Shown piece by piece: positions 7,692-16,321 of a DNA stretch of 48,653 bases. Origin of the DNA: Bacteroidales bacterium (GTDB lineage: Bacteria > Bacteroidota > Bacteroidia > Bacteroidales > P3). The DNA lies in assembly GCA_017479385.1 (NCBI GenBank), contig JAFVCE010000023.1, positions 1-48,653 on the forward strand, in the 5' to 3' direction. The notes under the pieces are model-generated. The model saw only the letters and a list, made by a program, of their open reading frames with translations, had not been told where the DNA came from and searched no databases. Both the position numbers and the translations under genes were made by a program. The first letter of the stretch is position 1, and every line of letters starts with the position of its first letter.

Positions 7692-9173
7692 ATGAAACCA
7701 CACAGCAACCGCCCCATCCTCGTCCTGCTCGCCGCCCTATCCCTACTCAACACGGCCATAGCGCAGCAACTCAACCTCGACCAATGCCGCGAACGCGCAC
7801 TCCAAGCTAACCGCAAACTGCAGGCAGCCGACTCTAAACGCGACCAAACCCGCGCCCTGGCCAATATGGCCTTTGCCGAAATGTTGCCTCGCGTCAGCGC
7901 CAATGGCGGCTATATGTGGATGCAAAAAAGTGTCAACCTCCTCAGCGAAGAGCAAAAAGACCGTATCAGCCACATCGGCGACAACGTCCAAGGCGACATC
8001 CGCACCGCTCTTCACGAGGAGTTGGGCGACCTCCCAATAGGCGGCGACCGCCTGGCCGACCGCCTGGCCGACCGCCTGGCCGACGTCATCACCAACTCTA
8101 ACTTCACCTCCTCGCTCAACCAAACGGGCGAAAACATCGTCGACGGCCTCGAAACCGACACGCGCAATGTGGGCTTCGGCCTCGTCACCCTTACCCAACC
8201 CATATACATGGGTGGCAAACTCATTGCCGCCTACCAAATAGCACGCCTGGCCAACGAACTGAGCGGAGTGCAGTACGACATGGAGCGCGAAGCGACCCTC
8301 GTCGAGGTCGACCAAGCATACTGGCAGGTGCTCAGCGTGCAGCACAAGTTGCAACTGGCTCAGACCTATGCCAACCTGCTCGACACCCTCGAGCATAACG
8401 TCCGCCTCGCAGTCGAGGCCGACATGGCCACAACGGGCGACCTGGCCAAGGTGAGCGTCAAGCGCAACGAAGCCCAAATGAGCCTCACCAAGGCTACCAA
8501 CGGCTTGGCTCTGGCCCGTATGTTGCTGGCGCAGCGCTGCGGTATGCCGCTCGACACGGTTTTCACCCTCTCCGAAAGCGGCCTCGCCCCCGACCTCGCG
8601 GCCGAACCCGAAGGCTTCAGTCAGGCCGTTCTCGACCGTCGTGGCGAGATGCGTATGCTCCGCATTGCCGACAGCATAGCCCTGCAGGGAGAACGCACCG
8701 CAGCCTCACTCCTCAAACCCAACGTGGTGCTGACCGGCGGCTACCTCTTTTCTAACCCCAACGTCTTCGACGGCTTCAGCAACACCTGGGGAGGCACCTG
8801 GATGGCTGGCGTGGCCGTGAACATACCCATCGTCCACCCCACCGGCGTCTACGCCCTCAAGGCTGCCAAAGCCAAGCGGCGCGAGGCCTCTTATCGTCGC
8901 CAAGAGGCCGAAGAGATGATAGAACTGCAGGTCAACAAGGTGCGCTACGAGCTCGAACTGGCCTATAAACACCACGTCCAAGCCCTCTCCTCGCTCGACG
9001 CGGCCGAAGAAAACCTGCGCCTGGCCGACGAGAGCTACCGCGCCGGAGTGTGTAGCAGCAGCGACCTCATGGCCGCCCAAACCGCGTGGCTACAAGCCCA
9101 AGGCGAGGTACTCGATGCCGAAATCGAAGTAGCCATGGGGCGCGTCTACCTGCGTCAAGCCCTCGGCAAATAA
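7692..9173 (+). CDS. TolC-family outer-membrane efflux protein
   Basis: 493-aa outer-membrane channel of a tripartite exporter. A Sec signal peptide (cleavage near AIA-QQ) is followed by two repeated coiled-coil/beta halves of the OEP family; LTQPIYMGGKLIAAYQIA marks the first beta region and VAVNIPIVHP the second. It is somewhat longer than average because of an insertion around residues 60-150. That insertion holds a triple repeat DRLADRLADRLAD encoded by three exact 12-bp units. It is the first of four genes (TolC, HlyD, two ABC-2 permeases) with gaps of 46, 15 and -4 bases. The exported substrate is unknown. Confidence 0.92.
   Translation: MKPHSNRPILVLLAALSLLNTAIAQQLNLDQCRERALQANRKLQAADSKRDQTRALANMAFAEMLPRVSANGGYMWMQKSVNLLSEEQKDRISHIGDNVQGDIRTALHEELGDLPIGGDRLADRLADRLADVITNSNFTSSLNQTGENIVDGLETDTRNVGFGLVTLTQPIYMGGKLIAAYQIARLANELSGVQYDMEREATLVEVDQAYWQVLSVQHKLQLAQTYANLLDTLEHNVRLAVEADMATTGDLAKVSVKRNEAQMSLTKATNGLALARMLLAQRCGMPLDTVFTLSESGLAPDLAAEPEGFSQAVLDRRGEMRMLRIADSIALQGERTAASLLKPNVVLTGGYLFSNPNVFDGFSNTWGGTWMAGVAVNIPIVHPTGVYALKAAKAKRREASYRRQEAEEMIELQVNKVRYELELAYKHHVQALSSLDAAEENLRLADESYRAGVCSSSDLMAAQTAWLQAQGEVLDAEIEVAMGRVYLRQALGK
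8046..8081 (+). repeat. Three exact 12-bp tandem repeats inside the tolC-like gene
   Basis: GACCGCCTGGCC three times in a row, in frame, encoding DRLA repeats. Copy-number change would keep the frame and alter the length of a periplasmic coiled coil. Confidence 0.9.
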
Positions 9174-9219
9174 AGAACACACATCATTCTAAAACAACCA
9201 ACAATACCCCCACCCAACG

Positions 9220-10203
9220 ATGAAAGAAACCAACAAAAGTCTACTGGCCGGACTGGCCGTGCTCATTGTCACCGTGGCCATAGTGGCCGTGGCCGGCCTC
9301 GTAGCCACCCATCCGCAGCAAGAACTGATTACAGGCGAGGCCGACGCCTCCGAATATCGCGTAAGCAACATGGTACCAGGCCATATCGACACCATCTATG
9401 TAAGCGAAGGCGACCGCGTTCGCCGTGGCGACACACTGGCCCACATAGCTTCGCGCCAGGTCGACGCCAAGATGCTCCAGGCCGAAGCCGCACGCAGCGC
9501 CGCCAGCGCCCAAAGCCGCAAGGCGCAGCATGGCGCTCGCGACCAGCAGGTTCAAATGGCCTACCAAGTGTGGCAAAAAGCCCAAGCCGCCCAAGAGGTG
9601 TATCGCAAAAGCTACGAGCGCGTCAAAGGGTTGTACGAAAAAGGCGTGGTCAGCGCGCAGAAGTTCGACGAAGTCGATGCCAAATACAAGGTGGCGCAAG
9701 CCGACTGTGCCGCCGCCGAGCAACAATACCTCATGGCCAAAGAGGGTGCTCAACGCGAGGATATAGACGCTGCTGCAGCCCTCGTGGGTCGTGCCAGCGG
9801 CGCTGTGGCCGAGGTTCAAAGCTACCTCGACGACAGTTACCTCATTGCCCCCTGCGACGGCGAGGTGGTCGAAATCTTTGCCAAACTGGGCGACCTTATC
9901 GGCACTGGTTCGCCGGTGGTCTCGGTGCTCGACATGAGCGATTCGTGGTTCTATTTCGCTGTGCGAGAGGACCTTCTGGGCAACATCAACACAGGCCAGA
10001 CCGTCGAGGTGCGTATCCCAGCCCTCGGCGAGCAGACCTACGCCTGCAGCGTGCGCCGAGTGCAGGCCATGGCCAGCTATGCCACCTGGCGTGCCACCAA
10101 AACCAGTGGCCAATACGACGTGAAGAGCTTCGACGTGAAGGTGGTGCCTCAAGAAAAAATCGAAGGCCTCAAGCCTGGCATGACCGCCATCATAGAACGC
10201 TAA
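9220..10203 (+). CDS. HlyD-family membrane fusion protein
   Basis: 327-aa periplasmic adaptor that would link the two inner-membrane permeases to the TolC-like channel. One N-terminal transmembrane helix (residues 8-29) is followed by the first lipoyl half (VPGHIDTIYVSEGDRVRRGD). A long helical hairpin, roughly residues 85-185, is rich in Ala, Gln and Lys. The second lipoyl half is APCDGEVVEIFAKLGDLI, with a beta-barrel domain after it. Architecture and length match EmrA/HlyD-type adaptors. It ends 15 bases before the first permease gene. Confidence 0.93.
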   Translation: MKETNKSLLAGLAVLIVTVAIVAVAGLVATHPQQELITGEADASEYRVSNMVPGHIDTIYVSEGDRVRRGDTLAHIASRQVDAKMLQAEAARSAASAQSRKAQHGARDQQVQMAYQVWQKAQAAQEVYRKSYERVKGLYEKGVVSAQKFDEVDAKYKVAQADCAAAEQQYLMAKEGAQREDIDAAAALVGRASGAVAEVQSYLDDSYLIAPCDGEVVEIFAKLGDLIGTGSPVVSVLDMSDSWFYFAVREDLLGNINTGQTVEVRIPALGEQTYACSVRRVQAMASYATWRATKTSGQYDVKSFDVKVVPQEKIEGLKPGMTAIIER

Positions 10204-10218
10204 CATCGGGTTAAGGTC

Positions 10219-11385
10219 ATGTCAACATCGAATATAGTTCGAACATTCCGCCGCGAGACGAGCCGCATTGCTCATAGCCCGCGCTACCCTATAATACTCA
10301 CCCTCGGCATAGTGTTCACCTTTGTCTTTTTCGCCACATTGACCAACGAAGGGCAGCCCGAGAACTTGCCTGTGGCGGTGGTCGACCTTGACGGAACGTT
10401 CCTTTCGCGCCGCTTGTGCCACGAGCTCGACGCCACGCAGGGTGTCGACGTCGTGGCAGTATACAACAACCACAGCGAAGCCCGCCAAGCCATGCAAAGG
10501 GGCGAGATTTTTGCATTCTACGAAATTCCGCAAGGCACCTACAACGACGTGTTGCAGTTTCGCGCACCCCACTTTGGACTCTATTCAAACACTGCTTACC
10601 TATTGGCTGGCACACTGAGCTACAAGCAGTTGGCCACCATGGGTATGCTTGCTGCCGGTGCCGTGCAACGCGAGGTGCTGCGCAAAAAAGGCTACACCGA
10701 CGAGGCTCTGATGGGCCTAATCCAACCAGTAGAGTTCGACCAACACCTGGTGGGTAACCCGTGGGCCAACTACCAAATTTACCTCATGACCACCCTGGTG
10801 CCAGCGGTCATAGCTTTTATCGTTCTGCTCCATACCATCTACCTCATTGGGCGCGAACGCGAGGAACGCACCGTTCGCAACTGGATGCGCAAGGCGGGCA
10901 ACAATGCACTGGTGGCAATGGTCGGCAAACTGCTGCCCTACACCTTTCACTACTCGTTGTTGTTGCTGCTGGCTAACCTTGTTATGTTTGGCTTCATGCA
11001 CTTCCCCCTTGCCGGGTCGTGGTTGATGATGATGTTAGCCTCGGTGCTGCTGATTGTGGCAGCGCAGTGTGTAGGAGTATTCATTGGCGGTTGCCTGCCC
11101 GAGCCCCCATTTGCCATGGGTGTGGGAGCCGTTTATGGAGCGTTGTGCTTCTCGCTCAGCGGTTTCTCGTTCCCGGTCGAGGCCATGCCGCGCCTCTTTA
11201 ACGGTTTGAGCCTGCTTTACCCCATACGCCATTACTACCGCACCTATTGCGATGTGGCCATCTTTGGCAATGGGTTGGAACATTGCTGGCCCCACATCTG
11301 CGCCCTGCTGGCGTTCGGACTGCTGGGACTCATTGGCACCGCCATGTTCGCACGCCAATATAACGCCGAAAGGAGGGTGGCATGA
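10219..11385 (+). CDS. ABC-2 type transporter permease (first of pair)
   Basis: 388-aa inner-membrane protein of the ABC2_membrane_3 type. One N-terminal TM helix (about 24-42) is followed by a large periplasmic domain (45-190) containing LPVAVVDLDGT, then five or six TM helices from about residue 193 to the end. Its stop codon overlaps the start of the second permease (ATGA at 11382). No ATP-binding subunit is encoded next to the pair, so either an ATPase comes from elsewhere or the pair works differently. Bases around the start resemble repeat R3. Confidence 0.88.
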   Translation: MSTSNIVRTFRRETSRIAHSPRYPIILTLGIVFTFVFFATLTNEGQPENLPVAVVDLDGTFLSRRLCHELDATQGVDVVAVYNNHSEARQAMQRGEIFAFYEIPQGTYNDVLQFRAPHFGLYSNTAYLLAGTLSYKQLATMGMLAAGAVQREVLRKKGYTDEALMGLIQPVEFDQHLVGNPWANYQIYLMTTLVPAVIAFIVLLHTIYLIGREREERTVRNWMRKAGNNALVAMVGKLLPYTFHYSLLLLLANLVMFGFMHFPLAGSWLMMMLASVLLIVAAQCVGVFIGGCLPEPPFAMGVGAVYGALCFSLSGFSFPVEAMPRLFNGLSLLYPIRHYYRTYCDVAIFGNGLEHCWPHICALLAFGLLGLIGTAMFARQYNAERRVA

Positions 11386-12560
11386 TACACTATATGCAAG
11401 ACATTTGGGATGTGTTCACCGCCGAGGTGCGCCGCGTGTTCTCGAACAAGATGGCAATGCTCGTCTTTTTCGTGGCCACGGTCATCTACCCTTTGGTTTT
11501 TTGCGCCATATACAACACCGAGTATATGCACAACCTGCCTGTGGCGTTGGTCGATGAGAGCCGCTGCGAAGCCAGCAAGCGTTTTGGCCACAAGCTCGAC
11601 GCTGTGCCCGAGGTGGAGGTGGCTTACCGCTGCAACACCATGGCCGAGGCCGAGAAGCTTATGCGCGACCACAAGGTTCACGCCATCTTCTACATCCCAC
11701 GCGACTACGGCACCCGTCTGGCGCAGTTGCAGACGGCTCGAATAGGTGTCTTCTGCGACATGAGTTCGTTCTACTATTACAAAAACGCCGTCACCGGAGG
11801 CAGCAACCTGCTGATAGACGAGATGCACACCATCGAGCTCGAGCGCTACGGCCTGTCGGGCATTACTGGCGAACAGGCCACCTCGCTGGTTCAACCCATT
11901 GTATACGACGACGTTAAGCTATATAACCCTGCTGGTGGATTCGGCTCTTTCTTCATACCGGCCCTGCTTATGTTGGTAATTCACCAGACGCTCTTTTTTG
12001 GCATTGGCATTATGGCTGGCGAAGCCAACGAGAACCGCCGCTCGCTGCACCTCATACCTGCCCACCTGCGTGGGAGGAGCATTCATCGTGTCACCGCAGG
12101 GCGGGCATTGTGCTTCATATTGCTCTACATACCGATAACGCTCTTTGTGTTATGGCTGGTGCCACACTGGTTCCACCTGCCGCAGTTGGGACGCCTCAGC
12201 GACCTGATGCTCTTCCTCTTGCCATTCATCTTGGCGACGACTTTCCTCGGCATGTCGTTCGGCAATTTCTTTGTGCGCGAAAAGATGAGCGGCGTGCTTT
12301 GTTGCCTGTTTTTCAGCGTGATGCTGTTCTTTATGAGCGGTGTGGTTTGGCCACAGTGCGCCATGCCACGCTTTTGGTTGGCGCTGAGCTACCTCTTCCC
12401 GTCGACGCCGGGCATTCAGGGTTTTATCCGCATAAGTTCGATGGGAGCCGACCTCGTGGCGGTGCGCAGCCAGTATATAGCGCTGTGGATTCAGGCTGGG
12501 GCCTATTTCGTAACGTCGTGCCTCTCATTGCGTTTCATAAAAAAATACAGAAAACCGTAA
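11382..12560 (+). CDS. ABC-2 type transporter permease (second of pair)
   Basis: 392-aa paralogue of the preceding permease, with the same layout: N-terminal TM helix (about 23-42), periplasmic domain with LPVALVDES at about residue 48, and a C-terminal block of about six TM helices ending in RFIKKYRK. The 4-base overlap with the upstream gene indicates translational coupling and a heterodimeric permease. Genes of this TolC-HlyD-permease-permease set often travel with a LytS/LytTR pair in Bacteroidetes, as here. Confidence 0.88.
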   Translation: MIHYMQDIWDVFTAEVRRVFSNKMAMLVFFVATVIYPLVFCAIYNTEYMHNLPVALVDESRCEASKRFGHKLDAVPEVEVAYRCNTMAEAEKLMRDHKVHAIFYIPRDYGTRLAQLQTARIGVFCDMSSFYYYKNAVTGGSNLLIDEMHTIELERYGLSGITGEQATSLVQPIVYDDVKLYNPAGGFGSFFIPALLMLVIHQTLFFGIGIMAGEANENRRSLHLIPAHLRGRSIHRVTAGRALCFILLYIPITLFVLWLVPHWFHLPQLGRLSDLMLFLLPFILATTFLGMSFGNFFVREKMSGVLCCLFFSVMLFFMSGVVWPQCAMPRFWLALSYLFPSTPGIQGFIRISSMGADLVAVRSQYIALWIQAGAYFVTSCLSLRFIKKYRKP

Positions 12561-12601
12561 GAAAGATTGGATAAAAACGTGAAAAATTGAAAAATTATGC
12601 G

Positions 12602-12609
12602 TAACTTTG
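12602..12609 (+). promoter_or_regulatory. -7 box that sets the kinase start codon
   Basis: TAACTTTG matches TAnnTTTG and lies inside the first codons of the frame if ATG 12597 were used. Transcription from it would begin a few bases before ATG 12618, so 12618 is preferred and the mRNA would be almost leaderless. Confidence 0.5.
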
Positions 12610-12617
12610 CAGCCACT

Positions 12618-13664
12618 ATGCCACTACGATTGACCATACCCGAACGCCTCAAGCCTCTGCGCCGCGAACACCCTTTTAGCCGTACCAATGCGGTGTGGAT
12701 TGCGGTGGTGGCTGCGGTGGTGGTTACGGTGCTGGCCATACTGCTGCAGTTCGACTGGAGTGCGCACAGCCTGCCCAAAGGCTTTCGTTGGGTGTTTACG
12801 CTGGTGTCGAACGCCGTGCTGTTCTTGCTGCTGTTTTTCTACAGTTTCTACATTCTGCGCAACAATGTTGGCGGCCGCCTGCGCCTGCTGGTGGCAGTGG
12901 CCGGTTCGGTGGCCATATCGCTGCTTTTCACGGTGTTGTCGGGCTGGTTGAAGACGCTCTACGACGACGCGCCGCCAAGCAGCATTTTTTCGGACGTCAC
13001 GGTGCTGCGCGACATGATGTTGGCCGTGGTGGCCATACTCATCACCTTGCTGCTCTATAACCTTAGTCGCCGCTTTACCCTCGCCACCGAGGCCGAGCAC
13101 CTGCAGGCCGAAAACATAATGACCCACTACCGCGCCCTCGAGTCGCAGGTAGACCCCCACTTCCTCTTCAACTCGCTCAACACGCTCGATGGCCTCATTG
13201 GCCTCGACGACGAGAAGGCGCGCGACTACCTGCGCCACCTGGCAGCCTCGTATCGCTACATTATGCAGCACACCGACACGGTTACCCTATCCGACGAGTT
13301 GCGTTTTGCCACCGACTATATTTATATGATGCAAATTCGCTATGGCGACGCCCTGCGCGTCGAGCAGCACATAGACCCCTCCCTCCTCGGCCGCCTGCTG
13401 CCACCCATCAGCCTGCAACTACTGGTCGAGAACGCCATTAAGCACAACGTCGTCACCACCCGCCGCCCGCTTACCATTGTTGTGGCTACCACCGAGCGCG
13501 GCACCATTAGTGTGAGCAACCCCCTTCAGCCCAAGCAAGACACCGAGCAGTCGACCGGCATTGGGCTCGACAACCTGAACCAACGCTACCTGCTTGTTTG
13601 CAAAAAAAATATTGTCGTTACCAACGACGGACACAATTTTTGTGTCGAATTGCCGTTAATGTAA
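12618..13664 (+). CDS. LytS/YehU-type sensor histidine kinase
   Basis: 348-aa membrane sensor kinase. Four hydrophobic segments fill the first 150 residues (a 4-TM sensor without a large periplasmic domain). The His_kinase domain (PF06580 type) follows: LESQVDPHFLFNSLNTL carries the phospho-acceptor histidine (H181), LVENAIKHN is the N box, and GIGLDNLNQRY is the G box. It acts with the LytTR regulator encoded three bases downstream. The position after the export operon suggests it controls, or is controlled with, that exporter. ATG 12618 is preferred to 12597 because of the -7 box between them. Confidence 0.92.
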   Translation: MPLRLTIPERLKPLRREHPFSRTNAVWIAVVAAVVVTVLAILLQFDWSAHSLPKGFRWVFTLVSNAVLFLLLFFYSFYILRNNVGGRLRLLVAVAGSVAISLLFTVLSGWLKTLYDDAPPSSIFSDVTVLRDMMLAVVAILITLLLYNLSRRFTLATEAEHLQAENIMTHYRALESQVDPHFLFNSLNTLDGLIGLDDEKARDYLRHLAASYRYIMQHTDTVTLSDELRFATDYIYMMQIRYGDALRVEQHIDPSLLGRLLPPISLQLLVENAIKHNVVTTRRPLTIVVATTERGTISVSNPLQPKQDTEQSTGIGLDNLNQRYLLVCKKNIVVTNDGHNFCVELPLM

Positions 13665-13667
13665 CCC

Positions 13668-14444
13668 ATGGAGAAAAGAATAGTCATAATAGAAGACGAG
13701 GCACTGGCCGCTGCCAACCTGCAACGAACCATTGCCGAAGCCATGCCCGACGGGCGCGTGGTGGCCGTGCTCCCCACCATAGAGGAGAGTGTTGACTACT
13801 TTCGCTCTCAAGCCACCGCCAACGGCGTAGACCTGGTGCTGATGGACATACACCTGGCCGACGGTTCGGCTTTCCGCATTTTTGACCAAGTGAGGGTGGA
13901 GAGCCCCGTGGTCTTTACCACCGCCTACGACCAGTATGCCCTCGACGCTTTCCGCGCAGGCGGTTTCGACTATCTGCTCAAACCCGTGTCGGCGGCCGAC
14001 CTGCGCCGCACCCTCGACCGGCTCGACCGCCTTGCCCGCCCCGCCAACCGCGAAGCCGACCTCGCCGCGTTGGTCGAAGCCCTCGCTCCACGACGCCGCT
14101 ACCGCTCGGTGTTCCTCATACCGATGGGCGACAAGCTGGTGCCGCTCGAAGTGCGCAACGTGGCCTACTTCGTGCTCGACCAGAGCACCGTGGTCGCAGC
14201 CCTGCGCGACGGCAGCCGGCGCTCGCTCGACCTCACGCTCGATGCCCTCGCCTCGCAGCTCGACCCAAACCTCTTTTTCCGCGCCAACCGCCAGTATATC
14301 GTTTCGCGCGACTCGATTGCCGAGATTGCCCTCTGGCCCATTGGCAAGCTACGCCTCACCCTCGTGCAAGAAACGCCACAACCCATCATCGTGAGCAAGG
14401 CGCGCAATGCCGAGTTTCGCCGCTGGTATGCCGGCGAGCAGTAG
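13668..14444 (+). CDS. LytTR-family response regulator
   Basis: 258-aa two-component response regulator. The receiver domain (1-120) has the acidic pair near residue 10, phospho-acceptor D60 in LVLMDIHLADG, and K105 in YLLKPVS. The C-terminal LytTR DNA-binding domain (about 155-255) includes the block FFRANRQYIVSRDSI. It starts 3 bases after the kinase gene, so the two are translated together. The binding site is not identifiable here; imperfect direct repeats upstream of the export operon would be the place to look. Confidence 0.94.
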   Translation: MEKRIVIIEDEALAAANLQRTIAEAMPDGRVVAVLPTIEESVDYFRSQATANGVDLVLMDIHLADGSAFRIFDQVRVESPVVFTTAYDQYALDAFRAGGFDYLLKPVSAADLRRTLDRLDRLARPANREADLAALVEALAPRRRYRSVFLIPMGDKLVPLEVRNVAYFVLDQSTVVAALRDGSRRSLDLTLDALASQLDPNLFFRANRQYIVSRDSIAEIALWPIGKLRLTLVQETPQPIIVSKARNAEFRRWYAGEQ

Positions 14445-14506
14445 CCACAAACCAGAACCATAACACACAAAAATAAACCTCAAAAAAAAACACACACAGA
14501 ACCACA

Positions 14507-15073
14507 ATGAAAAACATAGTCCTTTTTGGAGCCCCCGGGGCAGGCAAGGGAACACACGCAGGCCTCATTGCCGAAAAATTCGACATGGTGCACATCTCGA
14601 CGGGCGACTTGCTGCGCGCCGAGGTGGCTGCCCAAACGCCGCTCGGCCGTAGGGTCGACGCCATTATGCAACGTGGCGACCTGGTGGGCGACGACGTGGT
14701 GGTGCAACTCGTCGACCACGCCATAACCTCCTCGCCACAAGGCCTGATTCTCGACGGCTTTCCGCGCACTGTCGAGCAGGCCCAAGTGCTCGACTTCCTG
14801 CTCTCGCACCACGGCCGCCGCCTCGACCACGTTATCTCTATCGATATGCCTCGCGCCGAGCTCATACGCCGCCTGCGCGAGCGCGCCGCCATCAGCGGCC
14901 GCGCCGACGACAACGAGGCCACCTTTGCCCACCGCCTCGAAGAATACGAGCTCAAAACTCGCCCCGTGTTAGACTACTATCGTGTGTCGGGCCTACTGAT
15001 TTCGATAGACGGTTCGGGCGAGATTAGCGAAACCTCGACCCGCATTTGCCAGATAGTGAAAGAGCTGGTATAG
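14507..15073 (+). CDS. adk: Adenylate kinase, short form
   Basis: Interconverts ATP + AMP and 2 ADP. 188 aa, the short form without the long LID insertion, usual in Bacteroidetes. P-loop GAPGAGKGT is at residues 8-16, the AMP-binding STGDLLR and the conserved DGFPRT block follow, then RLEEYELKTRPVLDYY near the C-terminus. It lies 62 bases after the LytTR gene, so it may be read from the kinase promoter as well as its own. A strong hairpin follows the stop. Confidence 0.96.
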   Translation: MKNIVLFGAPGAGKGTHAGLIAEKFDMVHISTGDLLRAEVAAQTPLGRRVDAIMQRGDLVGDDVVVQLVDHAITSSPQGLILDGFPRTVEQAQVLDFLLSHHGRRLDHVISIDMPRAELIRRLRERAAISGRADDNEATFAHRLEEYELKTRPVLDYYRVSGLLISIDGSGEISETSTRICQIVKELV

Positions 15074-15135
15074 CTCGAAGGGGGTTCGGATAGGCCTGCA
15101 TTGTTGGGCAAACCAAGCCCCTGACAAGTACCTAT

Positions 15136-15172
15136 AAGCACCGTTCTCGACAGGGGGAATGGTGCTTTCTTA
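15136..15172 (+). terminator. Terminator after adk
   Basis: AAGCACCGTTC pairs with GAATGGTGCTT (11 bp with one G-T wobble) and is followed by TCTTAATT on the plus strand. It lies 63 bases beyond the adk stop. Confidence 0.65.
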
Positions 15173-15175
15173 ATT

Positions 15176-15240
15176 GCCTGAATATCAAGCCTTATTCGAC
15201 CTCAATACGACCCTAACCCCTCTTTAACCCCTCTTTGACC
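15176..15240 (-). repeat. Dispersed intergenic repeat, copy R2
   Basis: Minus-strand copy of the repeat seen at R1, R3 and R4, with a doubled AGAGGGGTTA unit. It lies between the convergent adk and thioredoxin-like genes. Confidence 0.8.
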
Positions 15241-15265
15241 CTGAATTACAGGCGTTTGAGGGCAG

Positions 15266-16321
15266 TTATTTTTGGTCTTTTGGGGCGTTGCTGAATATGT
15301 CGTCGAGGGTTTGTTCCAGTTCGGCGCCACGCAGGTTGCGGGCGGCCACGGTGCCGTCGGGGGCGATGAGGAAGGTGGCGGGTATGGAGTTGACGCCGTA
15401 GGCGCGGGCGGCGCTCGAGGTCCAGCCGCGCAGCTCGCTCACGTGGTCGGGCCAACTCAGGTGGTCGTCGGCAATGGCTTTGAGCCACGCCTCGCGGTTG
15501 TTGTCGAGCGAGACGCTGAATATTTCGAGCCCCTCTTTGTGGTAGCGCTCGTAGAGGCGCACAACGTTGGGGCTCTCGGCGCGGCAGGGGCGGCACCACG
15601 AGGCCCAAAAGTCGAGCAGCACCAGGTGGCCGCGCAGGTCGCTCAGGCGGCGGGTAACGCCGTAGGCGTCGGTCAGCTCGATGTCGGGAGCCTCCATGCC
15701 TGGAATTATCTGCCCGCGCAGCTTGTCGGCTATGTGGGCCACAAATTCGTTATTGGCGTAGTTTGGGGCGAGCGAGTCGTAGATTTGCTTATAGGTAGGG
15801 GCGAACGAGTCGAAGTTTTGGTCGAACACCGTTACGAGGAAGGCGCTCATAAGCACGTTGCGATTGCGTATGAGGAGTTCCTCGATGCGGTCGGGCAAGG
15901 TGGGCATGAGCGAGCGGTCGAGGGTGGCTTGGCTTATCATGTTGTTGAACTGGCGGTAGACCTCGGCGTTGGCCGACCCTTTGGTCGAGGTGACCTGCAG
16001 GTGGTGTATCTCGGGCATATATTTAAGGTCGAAGGTAATGCGCTCGCCTGGCAGGACAAAGAGGTGAGCCATGGGGCTGGATGGCACGGTGAGGGTGATG
16101 ACGTAGAACGTGGGCTCCTTGGGGTTGAGGGTGGCTTTGTAGCGGCCACGGCTGTCGAGGCGGAGCGTATCGGCCGGCACGAGGTTCGAGCCAGAGGTGG
16201 TGTTGAGCACGAGGGCTGTGCCTTCGGGGCAGCCTTCGAGCAGTCCTTGGAGGGTGGCTTTTTGGGCCGTGGCCAGTTGCGCCACGAGGGTGAGGGCCAC
16301 TATGATTGCGGTGTGTTTCAT
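15266..16321 (-). CDS. TlpA-like thiol-disulfide oxidoreductase with DUF4369 domain
   Basis: 351-aa exported protein. Signal peptide residues 1-19 (cleavage after ATA-Q), an N-terminal DUF4369 beta domain (about 22-110), a helical linker, and a C-terminal TlpA/AhpC-type thioredoxin fold (about 208-350). The redox motif is WCRPC (C243, C246), within LLDFWASWCRPCRAESP. It probably reduces or isomerises periplasmic thiols. The start is at 16321, where the ATG overlaps the TGA of the S41 protease gene; frame-open codons further upstream run antiparallel to no signal and are ignored. Third gene of the Nudix-S41-TlpA operon. Confidence 0.9.
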   Translation of the reverse strand: MKHTAIIVALTLVAQLATAQKATLQGLLEGCPEGTALVLNTTSGSNLVPADTLRLDSRGRYKATLNPKEPTFYVITLTVPSSPMAHLFVLPGERITFDLKYMPEIHHLQVTSTKGSANAEVYRQFNNMISQATLDRSLMPTLPDRIEELLIRNRNVLMSAFLVTVFDQNFDSFAPTYKQIYDSLAPNYANNEFVAHIADKLRGQIIPGMEAPDIELTDAYGVTRRLSDLRGHLVLLDFWASWCRPCRAESPNVVRLYERYHKEGLEIFSVSLDNNREAWLKAIADDHLSWPDHVSELRGWTSSAARAYGVNSIPATFLIAPDGTVAARNLRGAELEQTLDDIFSNAPKDQK

